A stretch of 39,396 nucleotides of DNA from DASUVJ01 sp036378995 (GTDB taxonomy: Bacteria; Patescibacteriota; Saccharimonadia; Saccharimonadales; Saccharimonadaceae), in NCBI GenBank assembly GCA_036378995.1, contig DASUVJ010000040.1, positions 1 to 39,396 of the forward strand, given 5' to 3'. Shown here in pieces: positions 29,632 to 37,516 of the stretch. Made by a program: the position numbers and the translations under genes. Position 1 is the stretch's first letter. Each line of letters begins with the position of its first letter. The notes beneath the pieces are model-generated. The model worked only from the letters and a program-made list of their open reading frames with translations, was not told the origin of the DNA and did not search any database.

Positions 29632-29645
29632 GCGGTTTTTATTTA
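29615..29645 (+). terminator. Probable terminator of the hydrolase operon
   Basis: CTCAC (29615-29619) pairs with GTGAG (29628-29632), followed by five T within the next bases. It overlaps the stop codon. Confidence 0.5.
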
Positions 29646-30913
29646 TTGACAGCTAAGCTTTGCAGATCTTTTTCGACCCAGTATTCAACGCGAGTGTAAG
29701 TAAACTGTACCGCAAGAACCAGTACGATTGCAGCAGTCGTGATGTTCAGGAAGCGGCTGGCAAATAGTAGATGCCAATTTAAGTGCGATAGATCTTGGTG
29801 CAAGATACCAAAACTTCGCTGTTGCAGTGCGTACTTTGCATAGCGCACAAACGCGATCGGCAAAATAATCATCGATTGAATAAACGCGTACGCTGGAAGA
29901 AGGAAGTATTCTTTTCGCCAGCCGCGGCCAATATTAACGATGAAGATATAAAGCCAAGATACGAGGATCAGCAAGAAGAACGCAAGCGGGAAATGTATAA
30001 GCTCGAACCAGCGCAGTGGTAGGAGGAGATAAATAATCAGAGAGTTATAAATAAAAATAAAGAAGTGGTGCCAGCTGAAGTTGCTGATATTGACCACATG
30101 GTGACGAACGCCTCCAGCAAACCAGATAATTCGTTGGTTAAACCACTCGCGAAACGTCGAAGGCACTTCCGTATAAAACGAAAAGTTAATATGACGCAAT
30201 TTGTAGCCCATAGTTTGGGCGAGCTTACCGATCTCAATGTCTCCGCCAGCAAAAAAGTGAGAATGCTGCTTGAAGACGTGTTGGAATGTGCCAGCTTGGG
30301 CCATATTGCAGGCGCCAGATGTCAGCCATGGATCCATGCGGCGGTTGTCCATAGCGGTTCGATATTCGTAGTCCTGGAGGATTTCGAGTGTATTGGAAAC
30401 ATTTGCAACCTCGCAGCGAAGAGAGGCAATATCAAACTTGCCTTTACTAAACGTACGGATAAGATCGTTCACATTTGAAGGAGTGACGGTATCTGCGTCA
30501 ATCAGAAGACAAGGGGTTTTAGAAGAGACGCCGAGTTTTTCTAGATCCGTAAAGGCTCCCTTGTAAATGGTGTAGGCGTTTTTGACGGGCTTATCCTTCA
30601 CTATCGGAAGATCAACGGCGATAAAACGAAGCCCGTTTTGTTCGCAAATAGCTTCAAGGTCTTTGTAAAATTTCTCACTTTCGTATTTGGAAGTACAGAT
30701 AACGACATGGGATGCGTATTTTTTAAGAAAGTCGACATTCTTCAAATACGAGATATCTCCGTATACCGTTGGCATAATTAGATAATTAGGTACCCGGCCT
30801 TTGCCTTTATAAATCCGTACCGGAGGCTTGGCTGCATTGAAAAAGCGGGGGATATAGTCCACTAATGCGATCAGAGCAACTGTCGCAAGTAAGATGAGGA
30901 GTGCAGTTGTCAT
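29639..30913 (-). CDS. Membrane glycosyltransferase family 2 (processive-type layout)
   Basis: The 424-residue protein has one N-terminal helix, a cytoplasmic GT2 domain and four to five C-terminal helices, as in hyaluronan/cellulose-synthase-like enzymes. Motifs: LLIDADTVTPS (DxD at about 139-141), TSGACNMAQ (about 198-206), GGDIEIGKLAQ (catalytic Asp/Glu about 225-227) and the interfacial FNQRIIWFAGG (a variant of QxxRW, about 259-267). It likely polymerises or adds sugars at the membrane with coupled export. The start overlaps the upstream small gene (TAATG). This locus is separate from the large glycan cluster. Confidence 0.85.
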   Translation of the reverse strand: MTTALLILLATVALIALVDYIPRFFNAAKPPVRIYKGKGRVPNYLIMPTVYGDISYLKNVDFLKKYASHVVICTSKYESEKFYKDLEAICEQNGLRFIAVDLPIVKDKPVKNAYTIYKGAFTDLEKLGVSSKTPCLLIDADTVTPSNVNDLIRTFSKGKFDIASLRCEVANVSNTLEILQDYEYRTAMDNRRMDPWLTSGACNMAQAGTFQHVFKQHSHFFAGGDIEIGKLAQTMGYKLRHINFSFYTEVPSTFREWFNQRIIWFAGGVRHHVVNISNFSWHHFFIFIYNSLIIYLLLPLRWFELIHFPLAFFLLILVSWLYIFIVNIGRGWRKEYFLLPAYAFIQSMIILPIAFVRYAKYALQQRSFGILHQDLSHLNWHLLFASRFLNITTAAIVLVLAVQFTYTRVEYWVEKDLQSLAVNK

Positions 30914-31083
30914 TACTGCCTCTTAGAGCGGTGGCGAACCCAAAGGCCAAGAGCCACAAGAAGGATAAGGCCAACAATCAGCCCAATCAAAAGCGCTAGG
31001 TCATTATTTGCCGCTGTCGCAACTGCTGCGGCTGCAGCTCCACCAGTTGTAGCAGTACCAAGTACCGCGTTGTCAGAACTCAT
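30913..31083 (-). CDS. Small single-helix membrane protein
   Basis: The 56-residue protein has an Ala/Thr/Gly-rich N-terminus (TTGGAAAAAVATAA), one helix (about 28-48, LALLIGLIVGLILLVALGLWV) and a basic tail (RHRSKRQ), giving an N-out/C-in anchor. A longer frame to 31170 is rejected: AAAGG nine bases before ATG 31083 marks the start. It is translationally coupled to the membrane GT2 (one-base overlap) and may be an accessory subunit of that synthase. The hydrophobic-plus-basic end resembles a surface-protein sorting tail without LPxTG. Confidence 0.65.
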   Translation of the reverse strand: MSSDNAVLGTATTGGAAAAAVATAANNDLALLIGLIVGLILLVALGLWVRHRSKRQ

Positions 31084-31201
31084 CTCTTGAAGCCTTTCGG
31101 TTATATACTGAGGAGATTTTACCATCTTTATAACATTTTTGCAATATGTATAAAAATATTTTATAAACAAAAGCGCGATACGATTGTTTGTAGTATTTTG
31201 T

Positions 31202-31207
31202 TATAAT
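31202..31207 (+). promoter_or_regulatory. -10 element upstream of the 94-residue gene
   Basis: A perfect TATAAT eight bases before the ATG at 31216, near-leaderless. Confidence 0.5.
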
Positions 31208-31215
31208 CAAAACAA

Positions 31216-31500
31216 ATGCATAAAACACAAAAAATGGACCCTAAGAAAACAAGAAAGTCACTTTATATCTCGCTAGCCGTTACTTTAGGTATTCTGGCTG
31301 CATTGGCAGGGTGGGGAAGCGGCACCATTCAGTATGGAATCGCGGCAGTGCGCTGTATGGGGAATCCTATACCGGCTTCAAATTTTATGGCCGGACGGAG
31401 CTATTATTTACCAGGAGATTATAATCACGGTCCCAGTCCTTTTTATAAATATTACTGCAGTGAAGAGGATGCAAAAGCAGCAGGCTATCGCCATTCATAA
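31216..31500 (+). CDS. Small membrane protein with Cys-containing exterior tail
   Basis: The 94-residue protein has a lysine-rich start, one helix (about 16-38) and a short exterior tail with two cysteines (VRCMGNP and YYCSEEDAKAAGYRHS). The C-terminal CSEEDAKAAGYR pattern resembles the tail of small domains such as Ada-metal-binding/Excalibur-like modules, but no family can be assigned. The TATAAT eight bases before the ATG implies a leaderless or near-leaderless mRNA. It is followed 11 bases later by another membrane protein gene. Confidence 0.7.
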   Translation: MHKTQKMDPKKTRKSLYISLAVTLGILAALAGWGSGTIQYGIAAVRCMGNPIPASNFMAGRSYYLPGDYNHGPSPFYKYYCSEEDAKAAGYRHS

Positions 31501-31511
31501 GGAAATGTACC

Positions 31512-32558
31512 ATGACATCAAAATCATCTATAAAAATCAATAAATCACTTATAATCGCCGCGCTTCTGTCGGCAGTTCTCTTTTCTGTATATCAGTTCTA
31601 TCCCCCGCTTAATCAAATGGTCGGATGGAGTCTCCTGTATATTCTTCCCGGTTCTATGCTCGGTTTCATGATTGCGCCGTTAGTTGTGGCAGCATTGTTG
31701 AGTATGGCGATAATTATTATTAATCGGCTTGCAGGGGCGAAGAATGCGCATCTTGTTGGTCTTGTCGGATTTGCTTTTGGTTTTCTTCTCATGTCTCTAC
31801 TAATGGCCTCTATCGATCTGAGCCCGGAGCAAGAGGTCGCATTGGGTCTCGTACTGGCATTTGCTTGGTTTTTGGCGCTAGGCCAGTTGATGTATAGGGT
31901 AAAAGTCAGTGATAAACTTGCTGTAATAATTGGTGTCGTAGCACTAATCACCAGTGTCTTTGCTACGCCTTTACTGATACATCCAATCCAAGCTGCAAAA
32001 ATAACAAATGAAGAAAATAGGGTTTTCCAGAAAGCAGTTTCAGCTCTGGATTTCTCCGTATACTATCCAACTTTTCAGTCCAAGGAATATCCGGTATCAA
32101 GTCCTATGCTATATGGGTATGATGGAAGTAAATATACAAAAACCTCGCTTACCTTTACCTTAGGCAAGGCAAAGGTAAAGCAGCAAAAAGTACTTCAAAA
32201 CCAGCATGAGGTCATGAACTTTTCAGATCACTGTGACATTTTGGAATTATGGTCAATTTTTACTGACACAGATAGCCTCCAGCAGCGTGATATAGATTCG
32301 AGCAAAGAGCGTCAAATGCCTTGTCAAATGATCCACAAGACACCGGATGGCAAGGAAGTCTACTTTTATGATCGAGCGGGCTTGGTTTTCTTTTATATAA
32401 GAACTGAATCTACGAACATCATCATCCGCTTTGATGACGATGCTCGATATCGATATGATCCAGGCAGTCTCCCTGAGATGCTAAGAGTAATTGACTCATT
32501 AGAACTTCTTGATAAGAGCAAAATAGAAAAAGGAAGCGCATACGGTGACGGTTTTTAG
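31512..32558 (+). CDS. Membrane protein with C-terminal exterior domain, unknown function
   Basis: The 348-residue protein has five to six helices in the first 165 residues, then a soluble domain of about 180 residues beginning near NEENRVFQKAVSALDF. The soluble part is mixed alpha/beta with two cysteines (DHCDILEL and QMPCQMIH) that may pair. No family recognised. It probably forms an operon with the preceding 94-residue gene. There is no ribosome site of canonical strength; GGAAATG precedes the start by a few bases. Confidence 0.7.
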   Translation: MTSKSSIKINKSLIIAALLSAVLFSVYQFYPPLNQMVGWSLLYILPGSMLGFMIAPLVVAALLSMAIIIINRLAGAKNAHLVGLVGFAFGFLLMSLLMASIDLSPEQEVALGLVLAFAWFLALGQLMYRVKVSDKLAVIIGVVALITSVFATPLLIHPIQAAKITNEENRVFQKAVSALDFSVYYPTFQSKEYPVSSPMLYGYDGSKYTKTSLTFTLGKAKVKQQKVLQNQHEVMNFSDHCDILELWSIFTDTDSLQQRDIDSSKERQMPCQMIHKTPDGKEVYFYDRAGLVFFYIRTESTNIIIRFDDDARYRYDPGSLPEMLRVIDSLELLDKSKIEKGSAYGDGF

Positions 32559-32633
32559 TAGGGGAGCGTTACGGTTAAACTGAATTTTCGCGTATTTTTA
32601 CAGAGGTAGGTTTACAATGTCACATAAAATACC

Positions 32634-32662
32634 TTGACAGTCATAGTAATATGACATATACT
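32634..32662 (+). promoter_or_regulatory. Consensus promoter of the PadR operon with an embedded operator
   Basis: TTGACA (32634-32639), 17-base spacer, TATACT (32657-32662), then six bases and the ATG at 32669. The spacer contains the perfect palindrome GTCATA-GTAA-TATGAC (32640-32655), well placed for autorepression by PadR. Confidence 0.8.
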
Positions 32663-32668
32663 GTAAAC

Positions 32669-32998
32669 ATGAATGATAAAAGATTATCATCTGATTTACT
32701 TCGTGGTCACACCGACACGATCATCCTGAAGTTACTGACGGATGGCGATAAGTACGGCTACGAAATCACCAAACTCGTGCAGGAGCGATCTTTGCAGCAA
32801 TATGAGCTGAAAGAGGCTACCATGTACTCCAGTTTGAAACGATTAGAAAAAGACGGTCACATTACTTCGTATTGGGGTAGCGAGACACAGGGGGGACGAC
32901 GAAAGTACTATCAGATAACACCAGACGGACAAGAACTATATAAGCAGAACAAGCAAAACTGGGACTACGCAAAGCAAATCCTAGACGAGCTACTTTAG
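32669..32998 (+). CDS. PadR family transcriptional regulator
   Basis: The 109-residue protein is a winged helix with LLRGHTDTIILKLLTDGDKYGYEITKLV, ATMYSSLKRLEKDGHITSYW and GGRRKYYQITPDGQELY, all PadR hallmarks, plus a short dimerisation helix at the end. PadR proteins often repress neighbouring drug-efflux genes until they bind the drug. A frame start at 32651 overlaps the promoter spacer; ATG 32669 is at the expected transcription start, so the mRNA is leaderless. First gene of a four-gene operon with an ABC exporter. Confidence 0.93.
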   Translation: MNDKRLSSDLLRGHTDTIILKLLTDGDKYGYEITKLVQERSLQQYELKEATMYSSLKRLEKDGHITSYWGSETQGGRRKYYQITPDGQELYKQNKQNWDYAKQILDELL

Positions 32999-33010
32999 AA
33001 AGGAATAACT

Positions 33011-33856
33011 ATGGAAAAGAAATTACAGAACTTTTTAGACCAAGCATTCGCACCATATGGTGACTTCCCAGCCCGCGGCGACGTCCAGCAGGAGCTTCTT
33101 GTAAACTTGCAGGAGAAAGTAAGTGACCTAAAGGCCCAGGGTAAAACAGAGGACGAAGCTTACAAAATCGCAACCGAATCGTTCGGTGATGTAGCTGAAA
33201 TCATGGAAGAACTTCCACATGCTGAAAAGCAAGCTTTAAAAGAATCAGAAGCTGGTGTCAGCAGGACTATCTTTGAAACTATCAAAGATACGGTCATCGG
33301 AAACAGTAGTCGTGCATCACGGACAAAAGCAGTAGAACTGCAGGATGCCGACCTCGCAGACGTTGATCTCGCCGGATCTGACTTTAGTATGAGCGCAATT
33401 ATGAAAGCTGTTTTCGACGGATCAAACCTAACAGGCGCAACATTCAAGGCGACTGCTCTTGAAGACGCGAGTTTTAAGGGTGCAAACCTGACTGGTGCTG
33501 TGTTTATAGGTTCCGACATGCGCAAAGCAAATTTCGACAAAGCAAACCTTACGAACACCAAGTTCAATGCATCAGCGTTCCAGAAATCTTCATTCAAAGA
33601 TGCAAAACTAGTTAATACTGAATTTTCAAAATCAGACCTTACGGGCATTACATTTGAAGATATGACGCTTACTGGCGTGAGCTTCACAAGTTCTGGCTTA
33701 AAGAACACGACATTTAAGAATGCGGTCCTTGAAGATGTCTCGTTCCACCATTCAGTTGTAAAGCACGCAATCTTTGATAACGTCACTATGGACAAGCTGA
33801 CCTACGCACTCCTAAAAAGCGCCAAGGCTAAGCTCGACAACGTAACCATTAAGTAA
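33011..33856 (+). CDS. HAAS-like domain plus pentapeptide-repeat protein
   Basis: The 281-residue soluble protein has an N-terminal helical domain (about 1-75: FLDQAFAPYGDFPARGDVQQELLVNLQEKVSDL, then EDEAYKIATESFGDVAEIMEEL) like the HAAS/permease-prefix domains encoded after PadR genes, a linker, and from about residue 110 a right-handed beta-helix of pentapeptide repeats (DADLADVDLAGSDFS, SNLTGATFKATALEDASFKGANLTG and so on). Pentapeptide proteins can mimic DNA and shield gyrase (Qnr, MfpA). Normal partners of HAAS-like domains are membrane helices; here the beta-helix replaces them. Ribosome site AAAGGA precedes the ATG. Confidence 0.85.
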   Translation: MEKKLQNFLDQAFAPYGDFPARGDVQQELLVNLQEKVSDLKAQGKTEDEAYKIATESFGDVAEIMEELPHAEKQALKESEAGVSRTIFETIKDTVIGNSSRASRTKAVELQDADLADVDLAGSDFSMSAIMKAVFDGSNLTGATFKATALEDASFKGANLTGAVFIGSDMRKANFDKANLTNTKFNASAFQKSSFKDAKLVNTEFSKSDLTGITFEDMTLTGVSFTSSGLKNTTFKNAVLEDVSFHHSVVKHAIFDNVTMDKLTYALLKSAKAKLDNVTIK

Positions 33857-33870
33857 ACGGAGCAACAATT

Positions 33871-34812
33871 ATGCAAAACTCTACAGCCGCCATTTCGGTC
33901 GGCAACCTCAAGAAGTCCTACGAAAAGGTAGAAGTACTCCGCGGCGTGTCATTTAGCGTCGAAAAGGGAAGCATCTTCGCCCTGCTCGGTGCTAACGGTG
34001 CCGGCAAGACAACCACCATTAACATCCTAACCACATTGCTTAGCGCAGACAGCGGAACGGCAACAGTTGGCGGACACGACGTTAACAAGCAGGCCGAAAA
34101 AGTGCGAAACACCATCAGCTTGACTGGCCAGTTCGCTGCTGTCGACCCAATGCTGACAGGCCGAGAAAACCTGATGCTGATCGCTCAGTTGCGTCACGTG
34201 GCAAACCCTGCCCGTATCGCTGCGCAGCTGCTCGAAAAGTTCGATCTTACCGATGCAGCCGACCGCTATACAACAACCTACTCGGGCGGTATGCGCCGAC
34301 GCCTCGATATCGCGATGAGCCTTATCGGCAACCCATCGATCATCTTCCTGGACGAACCAACGACCGGCCTCGACCCGCAAAGCCGTAACAGTATGTGGGC
34401 AACCATCAAATCACTTGCCGACAGTGGCATCACCGTCTTTTTGACGACACAGTATCTAGAAGAAGCCGACCAGCTTGCCGATCGCATTGCCGTTCTTGCG
34501 GCGGGCAAGATCGTCGCCGAAGGTACCGCAAGCCAGCTTAAAAAGCTCTTGCCGCAGGGTCAGATCGAACTCCGATTCAACGACCAAACGCAGCTCGACC
34601 AAGCTGCAAAGGTTTTGGGCAAGTACGAAGGCACAAAGAGCGACGAGGAGCTTTCACTGACTATCTCAACTGATGGCAGCGCAAAGCAGATGGCTAACTT
34701 GTTTAACCAAATCGAAACCGCAGGCATCGAGATCGCCGAGTTCTCACAAAAGCAACCGACACTCGACGACGCGTTCCTCAAAATCATTAACGACCACAAG
34801 GAGAAAAAGTAA
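33871..34812 (+). CDS. ABC transporter ATPase, DrrA-like drug exporter
   Basis: The 313-residue ATPase has Walker A GANGAGKTTT (about 40-49), Q-loop LTGQFAA, signature YSGGMRRRLDIAMSL, Walker B IIFLDEPTTGLD and switch region LTTQYLEEADQLADRI, where Gln replaces the usual His, as in DrrA-type subunits. A C-terminal regulatory domain of about 80 residues ends near DAFLKIINDHKEKK. It pairs with the permease that starts on its stop (TAATG) to export a hydrophobic compound, probably an antibiotic or a lipid. Third gene of the PadR operon. Confidence 0.93.
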   Translation: MQNSTAAISVGNLKKSYEKVEVLRGVSFSVEKGSIFALLGANGAGKTTTINILTTLLSADSGTATVGGHDVNKQAEKVRNTISLTGQFAAVDPMLTGRENLMLIAQLRHVANPARIAAQLLEKFDLTDAADRYTTTYSGGMRRRLDIAMSLIGNPSIIFLDEPTTGLDPQSRNSMWATIKSLADSGITVFLTTQYLEEADQLADRIAVLAAGKIVAEGTASQLKKLLPQGQIELRFNDQTQLDQAAKVLGKYEGTKSDEELSLTISTDGSAKQMANLFNQIETAGIEIAEFSQKQPTLDDAFLKIINDHKEKK

Positions 34813-35564
34813 TGTCTGTAATGAGCGACACTTGGGTGATGGCAAAGCGCAGCCTAAAGCACACCATTCGCAGCGTTGACACGATCATCACGGTCGCTGC
34901 AATGCCAATCGCGCTGATGTTGATGTTCGTATTCGTTCTCGGCTACAGCCAAAACACCGGCACATCGTACATTAACTTCGTAACACCAGGTATCGTTATC
35001 ATGACGGTGCTAAGTGGCATCGCGTACGCGGCGCTTCGTATCAACAACGACCTCAGCGGTGGTATCATCAACCGCTTCAAGACAATGCCAGTCGCATCAT
35101 CCTCGATCCTTGGCGGTCACGCTGTTTCGTCGGTCGTATCAAACCTGTTTTCAGTCGCGATTGTTATCGGCGTGGCATTCCTAGCGGGCTTCCGCCCCGA
35201 AGCAGGGATTGCAGAATGGGGACTCTTCGCCGGAATCCTAACATTGTTTACGACTGCCGTTACATGGCTTGCAATCTACTTTGGTCTGCTTGCTAAAACA
35301 GCAGAAGGCGCGGGATCGTTCAGCTATATTCTGCTACTGATGCTCTTCGTCAGCTCAGCATTTACGCCGTCCGACCAAATGCACCCAGCACTCCGTGGAT
35401 TTGCCGAAAACCAGCCAATGACACCAATCATCGAAACACTGCGTTCGTTGATGGTCAATGGCACAGCAGGCGACACCTCATGGATCGCGCTTGCATGGTC
35501 TGCAGGGCTGCTCGTTGTAGCGTACTTCCTGGCTATCCGGGTTTACAAAAAGAAGACTGTATAA
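34812..35564 (+). CDS. ABC-2 type permease, DrrB-like
   Basis: The 250-residue membrane protein has six helices and the ABC-2 signature region ALRINNDLSGGIINRFKTMPV between helices 2 and 3. It matches DrrB-type permeases of antibiotic exporters, forming the membrane half of the exporter with the preceding ATPase. An internal ATG four codons later is possible. The GT-rich end LAIRVYKKKTV is a short basic tail. A terminator follows within 15 bases, closing the operon. Confidence 0.9.
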   Translation: MSVMSDTWVMAKRSLKHTIRSVDTIITVAAMPIALMLMFVFVLGYSQNTGTSYINFVTPGIVIMTVLSGIAYAALRINNDLSGGIINRFKTMPVASSSILGGHAVSSVVSNLFSVAIVIGVAFLAGFRPEAGIAEWGLFAGILTLFTTAVTWLAIYFGLLAKTAEGAGSFSYILLLMLFVSSAFTPSDQMHPALRGFAENQPMTPIIETLRSLMVNGTAGDTSWIALAWSAGLLVVAYFLAIRVYKKKTV

Positions 35565-35577
35565 ATCTAGAAACCAC

Positions 35578-35604
35578 AAAATACCCTCGCAAGAGGGTAT
35601 TTTT
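35578..35604 (+). terminator. Rho-independent terminator of the PadR-ABC operon
   Basis: AAATACCCTC-GCAA-GAGGGTATTT, followed by T. Ten-base-pair stem. Confidence 0.85.
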
Positions 35605-35648
35605 AGTTGATATACTAAAGTTAGCGTAAATACTAAAAAGGTGGGTAA

Positions 35649-36110
35649 ATGGACAAACACAAAGCAAAAATACAGGCATTCGATCTACGTCTGATAGAGT
35701 TCTTTCGTCGGACGTTTACACCGTTTGCGCGGATATCCATTTTTTTGGTGTTCTTTTGGTTTGGGGCTATTAAGCTTTTGGGCCTTAGCCCGGCTAGTCC
35801 TCTCGCCGAAACACTAACGGCAAAAACCGTCGGGTTGGAATATTTTGACCTGCTGTTTTATGTGCTGGCGATTTTGGAATGTATTATCGGCCTGTTATTC
35901 TTGCTTCCAAAGGCAACGCGCGTCGTGATTCCGTTGCTGCTATTTCACATGCTCATCGTGTGTTCGCCGCTGGTATTAGTGCCTGAGCTAACATGGCAGC
36001 AATTCCTCGTCCCCACGCTTGAAGGGCAGTATATTATCAAGAACGCAGTCGTTGTGGCGGTTGCGATCGGGATTGCGGCTTCGACGAAGCCCTTGAAGCA
36101 GCTTCGGTAG
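35649..36110 (+). CDS. DoxX-like/YkgB-type membrane protein
   Basis: The 153-residue protein has four helices after a basic N-terminus. The pattern RISIFLVFFWFGAIKLLGLSPASPLAE and the second-helix ILECIIGLLFLLP match DoxX-like proteins (YkgB/DUF417 branch). The family is linked to redox or quinone metabolism in some species, but no reaction is settled. Ribosome site AAGGTGGG ends four bases before the ATG. Monocistronic, between a terminator and a separate promoter. Confidence 0.78.
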   Translation: MDKHKAKIQAFDLRLIEFFRRTFTPFARISIFLVFFWFGAIKLLGLSPASPLAETLTAKTVGLEYFDLLFYVLAILECIIGLLFLLPKATRVVIPLLLFHMLIVCSPLVLVPELTWQQFLVPTLEGQYIIKNAVVVAVAIGIAASTKPLKQLR

Positions 36111-36135
36111 TTTCTGCTTCTATATCTTGGCCCTA

Positions 36136-36141
36136 TATACT
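36136..36141 (+). promoter_or_regulatory. -10 element of a leaderless gene
   Basis: TATACT followed by ATTTCC and the ATG at 36148. It rules out the longer TTG start at 36127. Confidence 0.5.
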
Positions 36142-36147
36142 ATTTCC

Positions 36148-36699
36148 ATGGCTATTGAATCCCGCTACCTTCGGCAAAAAATAAAATATCACGCCGCTGC
36201 TTTAAGAAAGTACATGGTTCTGACCGATTTTCCAGATGAAAAGGCCGACCAATACTTTTCAGCAGTCGAGATACATGTGATTGAGATAGCCGCTCTAACG
36301 CGGAAGCTTCGAGACCTTGGCACTAAGCTACCCGACAATACTCTTGAGTCTAAAATCATCAATTTGGTTCGGTATAAGTCTCACGGGCCAGATTCCCAGA
36401 GAGCATATGTCAATATCGAGAAGGAGTATGACCTCGACGATCCACTGCCCGATAGCCTGCCACTTTCAAGAATTGTCGATCTCATTATTCATTCGTATGT
36501 GTTGCAGGCTATTGGTGAAAACGAGCTGGTATTCACGCATGTATGGGTGACGTCGGATTATTCTAGATTCTCCGGGCTATATCAAATACGATTGAAAGAT
36601 TTTCTTGATGCCTGTGTGGACGTTAGTAATACATGGCCAACATCGCTACATTCCGAGTATGATCAAAAAGCTCAAAAATGGATTCATGTAGTTAAGTAA
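36148..36699 (+). CDS. Soluble protein of unknown function
   Basis: The 183-residue protein is mixed helical and beta with no signal peptide or membrane helix. It begins MAIESRYLRQKIKYHAAA, with a Leu/Pro-rich middle (YDLDDPLPDSLPLSRIVDLIIHSYVLQ) and an aromatic end (VFTHVWVTSDYSRFSGLYQI). No motif or family recognised. The start is chosen from the leaderless geometry (TATACT plus six bases). It stands alone between DoxX-like and G5/Excalibur genes; the codon style matches the flanks. Confidence 0.68.
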   Translation: MAIESRYLRQKIKYHAAALRKYMVLTDFPDEKADQYFSAVEIHVIEIAALTRKLRDLGTKLPDNTLESKIINLVRYKSHGPDSQRAYVNIEKEYDLDDPLPDSLPLSRIVDLIIHSYVLQAIGENELVFTHVWVTSDYSRFSGLYQIRLKDFLDACVDVSNTWPTSLHSEYDQKAQKWIHVVK

Positions 36700-36733
36700 A
36701 AGACGAGAATCATATCCATTGTGCTGTGAATAG

Positions 36734-36742
36734 TGCTATAAT
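36734..36742 (+). promoter_or_regulatory. Extended -10 promoter of the G5/Excalibur gene
   Basis: TG-C-TATAAT 30 bases before the ATG at 36773. Ribosome site CAGGAGG at 36761-36767. Confidence 0.55.
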
Positions 36743-36772
36743 CTTCCTAATTAAATTCTCAGGAGGATCGAG

Positions 36773-37516
36773 ATGGATGCGGTATATTACATAAGTTTGT
36801 TGCTACTAGTACTAGTCTTGTTCGTTCTTCCGATTTTGCTTCTTTTCTTTTTGATCAAGCCGCATATTTTAAATAATCGAAGCTTTATTAAAAAGCCGTT
36901 TTCGCGCCCGAAGATCCTCCTTATTGGGATTATGATCTTTTTCTTCGGGACGATCGGTTTTAGCGGCACGATGGCTGCGACCGAACCTGCAAGTGTAAAA
37001 CAAGAACGCATTGCCCGCGAACAGGCAGAAGAAAAGGCTCGCCAAGATACCGAAGCCAAGAAGGCTAAAGAGCGGGAGGATGCCAAACGCCGCGAGGAAG
37101 AAGCGAAAAAGCCTGTCGTAAAACAAGAGACGAAAAAAGAAGCTATTGCGTTTGAGACGAGCGAGCAAGACGATGGATCAATCGCAAAGGGCGAGAAGCG
37201 CACTGCAACAGAAGGTGCTAATGGTGAGCGAACCATTACTTACGAGGTGACGTATAATGAAGGCGTCGAGATAAGTCGAAAAGAGATCAAAACGGAAGTT
37301 ACTAAAGAGCCGGTTACGAAAATCGTGAAGAACGGAACGTATGTTGCGCCAGCGACTCCGCCAACAGTTTATTCTGCACCTAGTTCAGGTGGTAGTTCTG
37401 CATATTACAAAAACTGTAGCGCCGCTCGCGCTGCAGGTGCCGCTCCGGTTTACGCCGGTCAGCCTGGCTACGGTCGCCATCTTGACCGTGACGGTGATGG
37501 AGTTGGCTGCGAGTAA
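36773..37516 (+). CDS. Membrane-anchored G5 and Excalibur domain surface protein
   Basis: The 247-residue protein has two N-terminal helices (about 5-27 and 45-68), a charged Glu/Lys/Arg coiled-coil spacer (about 74-125), a G5 domain (about 130-195: EGANGERTITYEVTYNEGVE, ending IVKNGTY), a Pro/Ser linker, and a C-terminal Excalibur calcium-binding domain (about 208-247: YYKNCSAARAAGAAPVYAGQ, then DRDGDGVGCE). G5 domains bind N-acetylglucosamine-containing glycans; Excalibur is a Ca2+-binding module with a Cys pair. It is likely a cell-wall or host-contact protein. Ribosome site AGGAGG precedes the ATG, and the next gene starts directly after its stop. Confidence 0.87.
   Translation: MDAVYYISLLLLVLVLFVLPILLLFFLIKPHILNNRSFIKKPFSRPKILLIGIMIFFFGTIGFSGTMAATEPASVKQERIAREQAEEKARQDTEAKKAKEREDAKRREEEAKKPVVKQETKKEAIAFETSEQDDGSIAKGEKRTATEGANGERTITYEVTYNEGVEISRKEIKTEVTKEPVTKIVKNGTYVAPATPPTVYSAPSSGGSSAYYKNCSAARAAGAAPVYAGQPGYGRHLDRDGDGVGCE

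Noticed and set aside
33160..33795. 211-codon antisense ORF opposite the pentapeptide gene
   Set aside because: It is a by-product of the five-codon periodicity of the sense gene, and has no ribosome site or promoter.
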